Below are positions 11,247 to 21,029 of a DNA stretch of 64,000 bases, piece after piece. The notes under the pieces were generated by a model. That model saw only the letters and a program-made list of their open reading frames with translations. It was not told where the DNA came from and did not search any database. The DNA comes from JABJAG01 sp965222215 (GTDB lineage: Bacteria; Pseudomonadota; Alphaproteobacteria; UBA6615), in the NCBI GenBank assembly GCA_965222215.1, contig OZ244931.1, positions 2,666,001 through 2,730,000 of the forward strand, given 5' to 3'. The translations under genes and the position numbers were made by a program. How positions within the stretch are numbered: the stretch's first letter is position 1; each line of letters begins with the position of its first letter.

Positions 11247-13223
11247 ATGGCGCTCGATATCGCGACATTCTCCAACATCAAGGGCGGTTTCCCGTTCTTC
11301 AAGGCCGCCGGTCATCCCGCGGTCGCACCGCATGCCCGCGCAATGCTGGACCGGCTGGCGATGCTGGACACGGTGGCCATTTATGATCCCTCCGGCTTCG
11401 CGACGGCATTTTCCGCGATCTATCCGCTCGATCGCCTGACGATCGGCCATGTGTTCGTCCAGGACCTCTCGGCGCTCGGGCAGACGGTGCTCGGCAAGGC
11501 GGCCCAGCCCGTCACCGACCTCGTCTCGGCCCAGGCCGACGCGCTGCTGGTCGTCGCGTTCGACGCCGAAAAGACCGTGCGCGACATCGCCCACCTCGTG
11601 CCCGACGGCACGAAGATCGTCACCCTGGACGAACTCCGGCTCCCGGAAGACCGGCTGACCAACAAGACGCGCTATCTCGACCCGCTCAATTTCGCCACGA
11701 ACTTCGCCTTCTTTCGCGATGTGCCCGACGGGCGCGGGGGGCGGCTGCATACCCGCATTGCCACCGCGAACTACTGGCACCGCTACGGCGCGTCGAACGT
11801 CTCGCTCTGGCTGTCGCTGATCGACGAGACCGGCGAGACCGTCGGCCAGTGGGACCTGGCGCTGCCGGATTCGCCCGGCGGCATCACTATCGACAGCGCG
11901 GATGTCTGCGCGCGCTTCGGGCTGGACGAGATCACCGGCCAGCTCTTTGTCCACGCCATCGGCGTGAAGGGCCACGACATCGTCAAATATGCGCTCGACA
12001 CCTATGGCGACGATGCCCGAGATCTTTCCTGCACCCATGATGCAAACGCCTGGCCGGCGGATTTCTATGGCGGCCTGCCCGCGCCGAAGGACGGTGAGCG
12101 GGTGGTGCTGTGGATCCAGAACAGCCACCCCTGCCCAATCCCGGCGGGCGCCGTCGGCCTGAACCTGATGGGGCGCGATGAGGCGGCCTGGCTCGACCGT
12201 GAGATTCCACCCTTCGGCACCTTCCCGCTCGACGCTGCCGACCTGCTGCCCGACGCCGCCTGGCCGCAGCAGATCGAGGTCAACGCCGGCAAGCATTTCG
12301 TCCGCCCGCGCTACGAGATCGAATCCCGGACGAACGGCCAAGTCGAGCGCCGCCGGACCGCGCATGTGAACGTGGAACGCGTCGACCTGGAGCCGAACCC
12401 CAAGATCGCGGAGATCGGCAACCTGATGGGCAAGGGCTTCCTGCTGCCCGCGCCGGTGCTGCCGCGCGCGGGGTTCCGGTCCATCGCGCTGCCGACCCCC
12501 ATGGCCACGACCCAGGAAACGCTGCCGGTCGAGGCACGGATCTATGACAAGGCCGGCCGGGAAATCGCCCGCCATGGCTTCGGCGAGCTGCGGCGCAGCG
12601 ACAGCGTGGCGCTGGATATCGACGATGTCCTCGATGGCGCCGGCTTCCTGGACGACGAACCTGGGCACATGGAACTGCTCTACGACTTCGGCGTGGCGAC
12701 GCGCGGCGTCGACGGCTGGCTGCACGCGCTGTTCCGCTATGAGGCGCGCGGCTCCGGCCACGCGGCGGAAACCAGCTTCGGCGCGCATATCTTCAACACC
12801 GCGCTGACCTGGGAGGGTGAACCCCAGTCCTACTCGGGCGCGCCGCCCGGCCTGTCGACCCGCCTGTTCCTGCGCACCGACCCCGCCATGGCCGTCAGCG
12901 AGAGCGACCATGACACCTTCTGCCACCTGATCTATGCGGCATCGACGACCTGGCACGACACCTCGGATACCCAGCTCATGCTGCACGACGGCTCGGGCAA
13001 TATCGTCGCGGAGACGACCGTCAACATCGCGTGTGGCGGATCGTTCCATTTCCGGCTGAGCGAACTGTTCGACGCCGACGCGCGCGCCGACGCCGCGCGG
13101 GCCGGTGCGGCCGGGTCGGGCTACGTGCTGATCCGCGACACGACCTGCCGCCTGTTCGGCTACCACGGCGTAATCGCGCGCGACGGCAGCGCCTTTTCCC
13201 TCGATCACATGTTCGGCTTCTAG
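11247..13223 (+). CDS. Uncharacterised protein with four beta-rich repeat segments
   Basis: I do not recognise this 658-residue protein. The start is ATG 11247; a longer open frame back to 11181 overlaps the oxygenase gene and is unlikely. No signal peptide or membrane segment is visible. Residues 1-150 form an alpha/beta region (VAIYDPSG, ADALLVVAFD, KIVTLDEL). The rest holds four segments of 75-95 residues with a shared layout, at roughly 183-265, 283-356, 424-520 and 565-648: a beta strand, a D-x-x-G-type turn, then a stretch ending in a related motif (TIDSADVCARF, PLDAADLLPDA, ALDIDDVLDGA, RLSELFDAD) and a further strand pair. This suggests tandem Ig-like or jelly-roll domains. It is the third gene of the ELM1-like/oxygenase cluster. 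Confidence 0.8.
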   Translation: MALDIATFSNIKGGFPFFKAAGHPAVAPHARAMLDRLAMLDTVAIYDPSGFATAFSAIYPLDRLTIGHVFVQDLSALGQTVLGKAAQPVTDLVSAQADALLVVAFDAEKTVRDIAHLVPDGTKIVTLDELRLPEDRLTNKTRYLDPLNFATNFAFFRDVPDGRGGRLHTRIATANYWHRYGASNVSLWLSLIDETGETVGQWDLALPDSPGGITIDSADVCARFGLDEITGQLFVHAIGVKGHDIVKYALDTYGDDARDLSCTHDANAWPADFYGGLPAPKDGERVVLWIQNSHPCPIPAGAVGLNLMGRDEAAWLDREIPPFGTFPLDAADLLPDAAWPQQIEVNAGKHFVRPRYEIESRTNGQVERRRTAHVNVERVDLEPNPKIAEIGNLMGKGFLLPAPVLPRAGFRSIALPTPMATTQETLPVEARIYDKAGREIARHGFGELRRSDSVALDIDDVLDGAGFLDDEPGHMELLYDFGVATRGVDGWLHALFRYEARGSGHAAETSFGAHIFNTALTWEGEPQSYSGAPPGLSTRLFLRTDPAMAVSESDHDTFCHLIYAASTTWHDTSDTQLMLHDGSGNIVAETTVNIACGGSFHFRLSELFDADARADAARAGAAGSGYVLIRDTTCRLFGYHGVIARDGSAFSLDHMFGF

Positions 13224-13317
13224 CGAGAGCCGGATACCGCACGTCATGCTTTCAGTTTCCCGACCACAACGACGGTGCTAGCTTCTGCCCCGGGAACAGT
13301 ATTTGGGGGGAAATACA

Positions 13318-14157
13318 ATGACGCGAGCGTTGATCGCGCCGGCTCTCGCCGGTGCCGCTCTGTTTATGTTGCACGGTACGGCCACGGCAGAAACGCTGTT
13401 GGAGCGCGGTACCTATCTCATGGAATCGATCGTCGCGTGCGGCAATTGCCATACCCCCAAGGGACCGACCGGCGACATTCCTGGCATGGAGCTGGCGGGC
13501 ATGGCGCCGATGGAGAAGACGCCCGGCTTCGACGCCAACGCGCCCAACATTACACCCGACAGGGAAACCGGCATCGGGAACTGGACGGACGAACAGCTTA
13601 TCAGGTCGATCCGCGAAGGCGTGCGGCCGGATGGTTCGATCATTGGTCCGCCAATGCCGATCGGGCTTTACCGCGGCATGTCCGATCGTGACGTGCGGGC
13701 GATCGTCGCCTACATGCGCCAGGTGCCGCCGGTGAAAAACGAGATTCCGCCGTCGGTCTATCGCATGCCACTCCCGCCATCCTATGGCCCGCCGGTCAAA
13801 AACGTTGAAGCCCCCTCGCCCGACGACAAGGTCGCCTACGGTGCCTATCTCGCGGGCCCGCTCGGCCATTGCACCGAGTGCCACTCGCTCACCGAGAAGG
13901 GCCCCGATTTCGAGAATAATCTCGGCGGCGGCGGCTACGAGTTCCACGGCCCGTGGGGCGTCAGCGTCGCGCCGAATATCACCCCGACGGGGATCGGCGA
14001 CCGCACCGACGCGGAACTCAAGAAGATGATCGCTCAGGGCATCCGCCCCGACGGCGGCAAGATGCTGCCGCCGATGGCGTATCCGTACTACGCCAAAATC
14101 ACAGAGCAGGATCTGGACGCGATCGTGACCTACCTACGCACGTTGCCGCCGCTCTAG
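13318..14157 (+). CDS. Secreted di-heme cytochrome c
   Basis: A 279-residue periplasmic electron carrier with two class I cytochrome c domains. A signal peptide (residues 1-24, ending HGTATA-E) precedes heme site 1 CGNCH at 41-45 and heme site 2 CTECH at 185-189; likely distal Met ligands lie in GPPMPIGLY and LPPMAYPYY. The ATG at 13318 follows the strong GGGGGG ribosome site with good spacing; the TTG at 13303 is a worse start. Proteins of this shape serve as electron acceptors for alcohol, aldehyde or sugar dehydrogenases. No dehydrogenase lies immediately next to it, though the formaldehyde dehydrogenase gene is nearby. Confidence 0.9.
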   Translation: MTRALIAPALAGAALFMLHGTATAETLLERGTYLMESIVACGNCHTPKGPTGDIPGMELAGMAPMEKTPGFDANAPNITPDRETGIGNWTDEQLIRSIREGVRPDGSIIGPPMPIGLYRGMSDRDVRAIVAYMRQVPPVKNEIPPSVYRMPLPPSYGPPVKNVEAPSPDDKVAYGAYLAGPLGHCTECHSLTEKGPDFENNLGGGGYEFHGPWGVSVAPNITPTGIGDRTDAELKKMIAQGIRPDGGKMLPPMAYPYYAKITEQDLDAIVTYLRTLPPL

Positions 14158-14171
14158 TCGAGAACGAGGCC

Positions 14172-14915
14172 ATGGCGGAACGCGAATTCGACGTCACAAC
14201 GCCTGACGGCGCCATGCCGTGCTTCGCCGCGTGGCCAGAGCCCGACGAAGACGGGCCGGGCCCGCACCCGGTGATCGTCATGTACATGGACGCCCCGGGC
14301 ATCCGCGAGGAACTGCGCGACTTCGCGCGGCGGATTGCCGGGCAGGGTTACTACGCCGTGCTGCCGGACCTCTACTACCGGCTGGGTTTCCTGCGCTTCA
14401 ACCTGCCGAAGCGCACCGAGAAGATGACGGAGATGATCTTCGCGGCCTGGCACAGCCTGACCAATGCGGGCGTCGCATCGGACACCGCCGCGCTGATGGA
14501 CGCGCTCGCTGATGAGGACGCGGCGTCCGACGGGCCCATGGGCTGCGTCGGCTACTGCATGTCCGGCGCGTTCGTGACCACGGTCGCCGGCACCTTCCCG
14601 GACCGTTTTGCCGCCAACGTCTCGCTCTACGGGGTCTATATCGTCACTGACGAGGACGACTCCCCGCATCTCCTCGCGCCGAAGATCGAGGGCGAGATGT
14701 ACTACGCCTTCGCAGAGCACGACCGCTGGGTGCCCATGGAACTGATCGACACGTTGCGCAAGACGCTGGACGATCACGGCGTCACCCACGAGACCGAGGT
14801 CTTCCCGACGACGGAGCACGGCTTCGCCTTCCCCCAGCGCGACGTCTACCACGAGCCCTCGGCGGAGATCGTCTGGGGGAAGATGTTCAAGCTCTACGCG
14901 CGGGTGTTGGGGTAG
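14172..14915 (+). CDS. Dienelactone hydrolase family protein
   Basis: A 247-residue cytoplasmic alpha/beta hydrolase of the dienelactone hydrolase family. The triad is visible: nucleophile Cys129 in GCVGYCMSG, Asp184 in AEHDRW and His216 in TTEHGFAF. The motif has Ser where most members have Gly after the Met. The start ATG at 14172 follows GAACGAGGC. It begins 14 bases after the cytochrome c stop, so the two are probably co-transcribed. The substrate may be a dienelactone from chlorocatechol breakdown or another small ester; no other chloroaromatic genes are present, so a general esterase role is as likely. Confidence 0.9.
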   Translation: MAEREFDVTTPDGAMPCFAAWPEPDEDGPGPHPVIVMYMDAPGIREELRDFARRIAGQGYYAVLPDLYYRLGFLRFNLPKRTEKMTEMIFAAWHSLTNAGVASDTAALMDALADEDAASDGPMGCVGYCMSGAFVTTVAGTFPDRFAANVSLYGVYIVTDEDDSPHLLAPKIEGEMYYAFAEHDRWVPMELIDTLRKTLDDHGVTHETEVFPTTEHGFAFPQRDVYHEPSAEIVWGKMFKLYARVLG

Positions 14916-14922
14916 TTGCCCT

Positions 14923-15360
14923 TCAATTCAACGGCGGTTTAGGCAGTAATATCAGAGCGATAATCCCCGCGACCGTGCCAAGGACGATAAACGCGACAAG
15001 CGCATAGAAAAACCAACCGCGATTGCCATAGAAAACTGCCAGGCTCTCTCTGAACGACTGCCGGTAAGGGCTCAGCGGCAAACCCTTGGCGAGCGGCTTG
15101 TGCATGAGAAATATGAAAAAGAGGCCGAACGGAAAAACCGCAAGCAACGCCCAGAAACCTGCAACTGCGTAGGCCGCGAAACTAACAACCACAGCGGCCA
15201 AATTCGACCAGGTGTTGATCTTCCGCCATCGACGGCGAAGGGTGTCTTCCACTATCGCATCCTCGATGACATAGCCCGATCCGACCCATCCGAACGGATA
15301 GAAGTGAACGCGCCCGTCAGGCCGGGACACGAAGGCCGCCTTTTCCATTGTCGAAGGCAT
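14923..15360 (-). CDS. Small membrane protein of unknown function
   Basis: About 145 residues, not recognised. The start at 15360 is chosen because AGGA lies seven bases before it; the frame is open to 15390. After a polar N terminus (about 50 residues with HFYPFGWVGSGYVI) there are two hydrophobic stretches in tandem near residues 56-90 and one at about 118-142 (VAFIVLGTVAGIIALILL), giving two or three membrane segments with short loops. It is convergent with the dienelactone hydrolase gene (7 bases between stops) and divergent from frmA. No function can be assigned. Confidence 0.7.
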   Translation of the reverse strand: MPSTMEKAAFVSRPDGRVHFYPFGWVGSGYVIEDAIVEDTLRRRWRKINTWSNLAAVVVSFAAYAVAGFWALLAVFPFGLFFIFLMHKPLAKGLPLSPYRQSFRESLAVFYGNRGWFFYALVAFIVLGTVAGIIALILLPKPPLN

Positions 15361-15489
15361 CGAGCAGTCCTGATCACGAATGCAGAGCACGACTCTACCT
15401 CAAACATCCTCCTTGCGCTTGCACTCCCCGGCCCGGCTTGGGACACTCCCGGCAACAGGAATCACGTCTATTTCCGGGGAGAAATCATC

Positions 15490-16599
<1,110 letters not shown>

Positions 16600-16614
16600 A
16601 CTGGCCGGCCTCAC

Positions 16615-17682
16615 ATGACCGATGACCAGACGCGCGAGCACCTGATCGGGCGATTGCCGAGGCTTCTGGGCTCCGGCGTCGACTACAACGACGCCATGCA
16701 GGTCATCGCCAGCATGCATGAGGTTGCCGACTGGTCGCGCGGATGGGAAGCGGCCGGCGCGCGCCACGAGGCACGCGGCGACGCGGCGCTGGCGGCCGGC
16801 AACAATGTCACGGCGGGCGAAGCCTTCTTTCGGGCGGCCATTTCGTTCCACACCGGCCAGTCGGGCAATGTCGAGAACCCGGACGAGAAATTCCGCGTCC
16901 AGACCCTGCAGCGCGAAGCCTACCTGAAGGCCATGCCGCACCTGCGCCCGCCCACCGAGCGGATCGAGATTCCGTTCGACGGCATCGCATTCCCGGGCAA
17001 CCTGCGACTGCCCGACGGCAACGGCCCTCACCCTTGTGTCCTGCTCAACGCAGGCGCCGATTCCACCAAGGAGGAGTTCTTTACGCTGGAGAACGAATTC
17101 CTGAAGCGCGGCATGGCGACCTGCGCCTATGACGGCCCCGGCCAAGGCATGACATGGCGGGATAGGAAGCTGCGCGGCGATTTCGAAGCACCCGTCGGGG
17201 CCGTTCTCGATGTGCTCGCGGATCGACCGGAGATCGATGCCGACCGGTTTGGCATCTGGGGACGAAGCATGGGCGGCTACGCCGCGCCCCGGGTTGCGGC
17301 CCACGACCGGCGCATCAAGGCGGCGATCGCGCTGGGCGGCTATTTCGACCTGCAGGGCTTCTGGGATACCTCGTCGGATGTGCTTCTCGATATTCTTCAG
17401 TTCGCGTTCGGGGCGGAGAACCGTTCGGACGCACGCGAGAAAGCCGGAAACTTCTCGCTCGCGAGCATTGCGCAGAACATCGAATGCCCGCTCCTGGTCG
17501 TACACAGCGACGGCGACGAGATCTGTCCGCTCGCGGAGGCAGAACGCATGGCGCGTGAGACCCCCAACGCCGAACTCGTCGTGTTCGAGGGCGGCAATCA
17601 CTGTTGCGATAACATGCCGGCGGTCGTGCGCCCGCTGATGGCGGACTGGATGGCCGGCAGGCTCCGCGCCGCGCCCGGCTGA
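16615..17682 (+). CDS. Alpha/beta hydrolase (FrsA / 2,6-dihydroxypseudooxynicotine hydrolase type)
   Basis: A 355-residue hydrolase with a helical N-terminal lid (residues 1-115) followed by the alpha/beta fold. Ser218 sits in the elbow GRSMGG; Asp299/301 (HSDGDEICP) and His329 (GGNHCCDN) complete the likely triad. Architecture and the segment CVLLNAGADSTKEEFF match the FrsA-like group that includes C-C bond hydrolases. It starts 15 bases after frmA, probably in the same transcript, yet it does not resemble esterase-D-type S-formylglutathione hydrolase. Its substrate is therefore open: it may act on an unrelated diketone or ester, or substitute for FghA. Confidence 0.85.
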   Translation: MTDDQTREHLIGRLPRLLGSGVDYNDAMQVIASMHEVADWSRGWEAAGARHEARGDAALAAGNNVTAGEAFFRAAISFHTGQSGNVENPDEKFRVQTLQREAYLKAMPHLRPPTERIEIPFDGIAFPGNLRLPDGNGPHPCVLLNAGADSTKEEFFTLENEFLKRGMATCAYDGPGQGMTWRDRKLRGDFEAPVGAVLDVLADRPEIDADRFGIWGRSMGGYAAPRVAAHDRRIKAAIALGGYFDLQGFWDTSSDVLLDILQFAFGAENRSDAREKAGNFSLASIAQNIECPLLVVHSDGDEICPLAEAERMARETPNAELVVFEGGNHCCDNMPAVVRPLMADWMAGRLRAAPG

Positions 17683-17780
17683 CCCGGACGGACACCCGCC
17701 CGCTTGCCTCACCGTCCCGTCCCGACTATCTAGTTTCCACCACAGAATACTTCCAGACGACCGCCGAAGGACCCGCTGAC

Positions 17781-18752
17781 ATGCCCGAGACTCATCACAC
17801 CAAAGTCCTGATCCTCGGCTCGGGCGCGGCCGGCTGCACTGCGGCGGTCTACGCCGCGCGTGCCAACCTGAAGCCGATCATGGTCCACGGCATGCAGCCG
17901 GGCGGGCAGCTCACCATCACCACCGACGTCGAGAACTATCCCGGCTTCGCCGAGCCGATCCAGGGCCCCTGGCTGATGGAGCAGATGATCGAGCAGGCGA
18001 AGAATGTCGGCACCGAGATCGTCGACGACCTGATCGTCGACGTGGATTTCTCCAAACAGCCATTCATGGCGACCGGAGACTCCGGCGACATCTACACCGG
18101 CGATACAGTGATCGTGGCGACGGGCGCGTCGGCGAAGTGGCTCGGGCTCGAGAGCGAGCAGAAATTCTCCGGCTTCGGCGTCTCAGCGTGCGCAACCTGC
18201 GACGGCTTCTTCTATCGCGAGAAGCCCGTGGCCGTGATCGGCGGCGGCAACACGGCGGTCGAGGAAGCGCTCTACCTCACGAACTTTGCGTCCAAGGTCA
18301 CGCTGATCCACCGCCGCGACGAATTGCGCGCCGAAAAGATCATGCAGGACCGTTTGTTCCGGAACGAAAAAATCGAGGTGAAGTGGGACACCGTCCTCGA
18401 CGAGGTCGTGGGCACCGAAAACCCGCCGGGCGTGACCGGCGCGAAGCTCAAGAATATCAAGACAGACGAGGCGGACGATCTCGAGGTCGACGGCGTATTC
18501 ATCGCCATAGGCCACGACCCGAATACAAAGGTGTTCCGAGACGTTCTGGACATGGACGACGAGGGTTATCTGATCACCGCGCCCGACAGCACGGCGACCA
18601 ACATTCCGGGCGTGTTCGCGGCGGGTGATGTGAAAGACAAGATCTATCGGCAGGCCGTGACCGCGGCCGGCATGGGTTGCATGGCGGCGCTGGAAGCGGA
18701 AAAGTTCATCGCCGAACGCGAAGACGAAGAAACCCGCGCCGCAGCGGAATAA
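17781..18752 (+). CDS. trxB: Thioredoxin-disulfide reductase
   Basis: A 323-residue flavoprotein that reduces thioredoxin with NADPH in the cytoplasm. It shows the FAD-binding GSGAAGCTAA motif near the N terminus, the redox disulfide CATC at 137-140, the NADPH-binding GGGNTAVEEA, and the C-terminal FAD motif GVFAAGDVKDK. The ATG at 17781 follows a good AAGGA site. The C-terminal tail is charged (EREDEETRAAAE). A LysR-type gene begins 45 bases downstream on the same strand, an arrangement repeated in several alphaproteobacteria. Confidence 0.97.
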   Translation: MPETHHTKVLILGSGAAGCTAAVYAARANLKPIMVHGMQPGGQLTITTDVENYPGFAEPIQGPWLMEQMIEQAKNVGTEIVDDLIVDVDFSKQPFMATGDSGDIYTGDTVIVATGASAKWLGLESEQKFSGFGVSACATCDGFFYREKPVAVIGGGNTAVEEALYLTNFASKVTLIHRRDELRAEKIMQDRLFRNEKIEVKWDTVLDEVVGTENPPGVTGAKLKNIKTDEADDLEVDGVFIAIGHDPNTKVFRDVLDMDDEGYLITAPDSTATNIPGVFAAGDVKDKIYRQAVTAAGMGCMAALEAEKFIAEREDEETRAAAE

Positions 18753-18797
18753 CGTGACGCGCGGACAACCGCGCCCAGCATCGGGGGACACGGCCTG

Positions 18798-19697
18798 ATG
18801 GCCATGGACTGGGACAAGCTCAGGATTTTTCACGCTGTCGCGGAAGCGGGCAGTTTCACCCACGCGGGTGAAACGCTGCACCTCAGCCAATCGGCCGTCA
18901 GCCGCCAGATCAGCTCGCTGGAAGACAGCCTGGGAGTCCGGCTGTTCCACCGGCATGCGCGCGGTCTGATTCTCACCGAACAGGGTGAACTCCTCTACCG
19001 CACGGTCCACGATGTGTTCGCGAAGCTGACCATGGTCGAGGCCCGCCTCGGCGACTCCCATGAACAGCCGCAGGGTCCGTTGAAAATCGCGACCACTGTC
19101 GGGCTTGGCTCGCTATGGCTGACCCCGCGAATCCGCGAATTCATCGAGCTCTATCCGGATATCGAGGTCACGCTGATCACGACCGACGAGGAACTCGATG
19201 TGTCGATGCGCGAAGCCGATTGCGCGATCCGTCTAACCCCGCCGACCCAGGGCGACCTGATCCAGCGGCGGCTCACGCGTGTGCACACCCACGTCTTCGC
19301 CTCGCCCGAGTACCTCAAAAGCCACGGCATGCCTGACAAGGTGCGTGACCTCGTCAATCACCACATCATCGCTTACGACGAAGACCACGCCATGGCGGCG
19401 CCCAACCTTAACTGGCTACTGAACGCCATCCGCGATGCGACGAACGAGGAACCGCACAAGGTGCTGACCCTCAACAACCTGTACGGGGTCTTCCGCGCTG
19501 TCGAAGCCGGTGTCGGTATGGCGGGCCTGCCGGACTTCCTTGCGCGCGAGGCGCGTAATCTCGTGCGCGTGCTGCCGGAACTCGAAGGGCCGGGCAACGA
19601 CGCCTTCTTCGTTTATCCCGAGGAGTTGCGGAACTCCCAGCGGATCGAGGTTTTCCGGGATTTTCTGCTGCGCAAGGTCGCCGAGACCCGGTTCTGA
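18798..19697 (+). CDS. LysR family transcriptional regulator
   Basis: A 299-residue LysR-type regulator. The winged helix-turn-helix is at residues 5-65 (FHAVAEAGSFTHAGETLHLS, then QSAVSRQISSLE), followed by a type 2 periplasmic-binding-like effector domain (GPLKIATTVGLGSLWLTPRI). The start ATG at 18798 lies 45 bases after trxB, so it may be co-transcribed. Its position suggests a redox-linked target, but the effector cannot be deduced. Downstream is a 348-base intergenic region with a series of hairpins and a strong terminator. Confidence 0.94.
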   Translation: MAMDWDKLRIFHAVAEAGSFTHAGETLHLSQSAVSRQISSLEDSLGVRLFHRHARGLILTEQGELLYRTVHDVFAKLTMVEARLGDSHEQPQGPLKIATTVGLGSLWLTPRIREFIELYPDIEVTLITTDEELDVSMREADCAIRLTPPTQGDLIQRRLTRVHTHVFASPEYLKSHGMPDKVRDLVNHHIIAYDEDHAMAAPNLNWLLNAIRDATNEEPHKVLTLNNLYGVFRAVEAGVGMAGLPDFLAREARNLVRVLPELEGPGNDAFFVYPEELRNSQRIEVFRDFLLRKVAETRF

Positions 19698-19820
19698 CCG
19701 TCTGGTTGAAATGCGGCGATTGCGTCGGTTCGATGACATGCCATGCAATTATCACATAGCTGATTAACGCTTTAGCGGACTGCACGTCGGACTTCGCAAA
19801 CACTATCTATCAGTCATACA

Positions 19821-19963
19821 CGGTGTTTACGTGCACCGCGCCGTCCCGGGCACCCTCCCATGCCCTGGACGGGTAGAGGCCGCCGAACACGGCCTCGGCG
19901 TCTCCCAAGACGCAAGCCTCCCTGTTCACCTGCCGGACCCCTCTCGGGTCCGGCTTTTATTTT
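19821..19963 (+). ncRNA. Candidate structured small RNA (four hairpins plus terminator)
   Basis: In the 348-base gap between the LysR gene and msrP, four hairpins follow one another and end in a strong intrinsic terminator: 19821-19838 (5-bp stem), 19841-19872 (12-bp stem with one mismatch, loop CCCTCCCA), 19876-19896 (7 bp, loop CCGAACA), 19898-19913 (6 bp, loop CCCA) and 19932-19954 (9 bp) with a T-rich tail to 19963. C-rich loops of CUCCC type are complementary to Shine-Dalgarno sequences, as in several alphaproteobacterial sRNAs. No convincing promoter is seen just upstream, so it could also be the processed 3' end of the LysR transcript. Not recognised as 6S, SRP RNA, tmRNA or RNase P RNA. 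The rest of the gap (19698-19820) shows nothing clear. Confidence 0.55.
19932..19963 (+). terminator. Intrinsic terminator downstream of LysR gene
   Basis: A perfect 9-bp stem GCCGGACCC / GGGTCCGGC with loop CTCTC is followed by TTTTATTTT. It ends the LysR transcript and/or the small-RNA candidate. Confidence 0.9.
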
Positions 19964-19993
19964 GGGGAATGAGTCGGAACGCCCGCAGGGTAC

Positions 19994-20020
19994 AAAAAAG
20001 GGCGGGTCGAAACCCGCCCT
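19994..20020 (-). terminator. Intrinsic terminator of msrP
   Basis: Read on the minus strand, AGGGCGGGT / ACCCGCCCT (9 bp, tetraloop) at 19999-20020 is followed by a run of six T (19994-19999). It lies 26 bases after the msrP stop and faces the terminator at 19932, so the two transcripts end back to back. Confidence 0.9.
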
Positions 20021-20045
20021 GCTTGATGTTCTCTTACACAAACGC

Positions 20046-21029
20046 CTACCGGAAGTAGACCTCCCCTGCATCTGCCGGGTACATGCCGGCCACGAATTCC
20101 GCATAGCCGTTATACAGCTTTGTCGGCACCCGTTCGCTCTGTGAGCCGCCCAGCAGCCACTCGCTGGCCTGGCTCCAGCGGGGATGGGGAACCTCCGGGT
20201 TCACATTCGCCCAGAAACCGTACTCGGCCGGCTGAAGGCCTTCCCAGAACGTCTTGGGCTTCTCGTCCGTGAACGTGAACTGGATGATCGACTTGATCGA
20301 CTTGAAACCGTATTTCCACGGCGCGGCGAGGCGCAGCGGCGCGCCGTTCTGCTTCGGCATCGGTTTGCCGTAGAGGCCCGTCGCGATGAAGGCGAGTTCG
20401 TTGTTCGCCTCTTCCATGGTCAGGCCCTCGGTGTAAGGCCACGGGTACCAGAACTGGCGCAGGCCCGGCATCTCGGACTTGCTCTCCGCAATGGTCGCCA
20501 TCTTGACGTACTTAGCGCCTGACATGGGCTTCGCCAACTTCACAAGTTCGCTCATCTGGAACCCGGACCACGGCACGGTCATCGCCCAGGCCTCGACGCA
20601 GCGATGGCGGTAGACGCGTTCCTCAAGCTGCACATGCTTGAGCAGGTCGTCGAAGCCGATTTCGAACTCCTTCTCGACCATGCCGTCGATCTTGATGTTC
20701 CAGGGCCGTATCTCGAGCTTCTGCGCGGCCTTGGATATCTGCTTGTGAGAACCGAACTCGTAGAAGTTGTTATAGGTGGTCGCCTCAACCTCTTCGGTCA
20801 GCGCGCGATCGACCGTGTAACGCTCGTTGCGCGGCACCGGATAGAGCCTCGCCGAGGGGTCGTCGTCGGTGGCCGCCATCGCCATCCCGGCCGGCAGGAC
20901 ACTTGCCGTGGCCGCGATCGCGGGCGCGATGCCGAGGGCCTTGACGATCTCCCGCCGGCGCAGAAAAACATCCTCCGGCGTGACGGCACTCTCAGGCAAT
21001 TCCCAGCCACGTTTGACCTTCACCAGCAT
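20046..21029 (-). CDS. msrP: Methionine sulfoxide reductase catalytic subunit MsrP (YedY)
   Basis: A periplasmic molybdopterin enzyme that repairs methionine sulfoxide in envelope proteins. The 327-residue protein begins at the ATG 21029, which has a GGAGG site; the open frame extends further upstream without support. A Tat signal is present (FLRRREIVKALG, hydrophobic stretch, AMA at about 52). The molybdenum-ligating Cys144 is in YRHRCVEAW, and the C-terminal half contains GFKSIKSI and the typical NPEVPHPRWSQA. The heme membrane partner MsrQ, normally next door, is not in this window. The upstream MFS gene is on the same strand, 125 bases away. Confidence 0.95.
   Translation of the reverse strand: MLVKVKRGWELPESAVTPEDVFLRRREIVKALGIAPAIAATASVLPAGMAMAATDDDPSARLYPVPRNERYTVDRALTEEVEATTYNNFYEFGSHKQISKAAQKLEIRPWNIKIDGMVEKEFEIGFDDLLKHVQLEERVYRHRCVEAWAMTVPWSGFQMSELVKLAKPMSGAKYVKMATIAESKSEMPGLRQFWYPWPYTEGLTMEEANNELAFIATGLYGKPMPKQNGAPLRLAAPWKYGFKSIKSIIQFTFTDEKPKTFWEGLQPAEYGFWANVNPEVPHPRWSQASEWLLGGSQSERVPTKLYNGYAEFVAGMYPADAGEVYFR

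Noticed and set aside
19821..19963. 6S RNA, SRP RNA or tmRNA
   Set aside because: None of the conserved features of these RNAs (for example the SRP GGAAGGAAGCAG-like loop or the tmRNA tag frame) is present; the hairpin series is of a different type.
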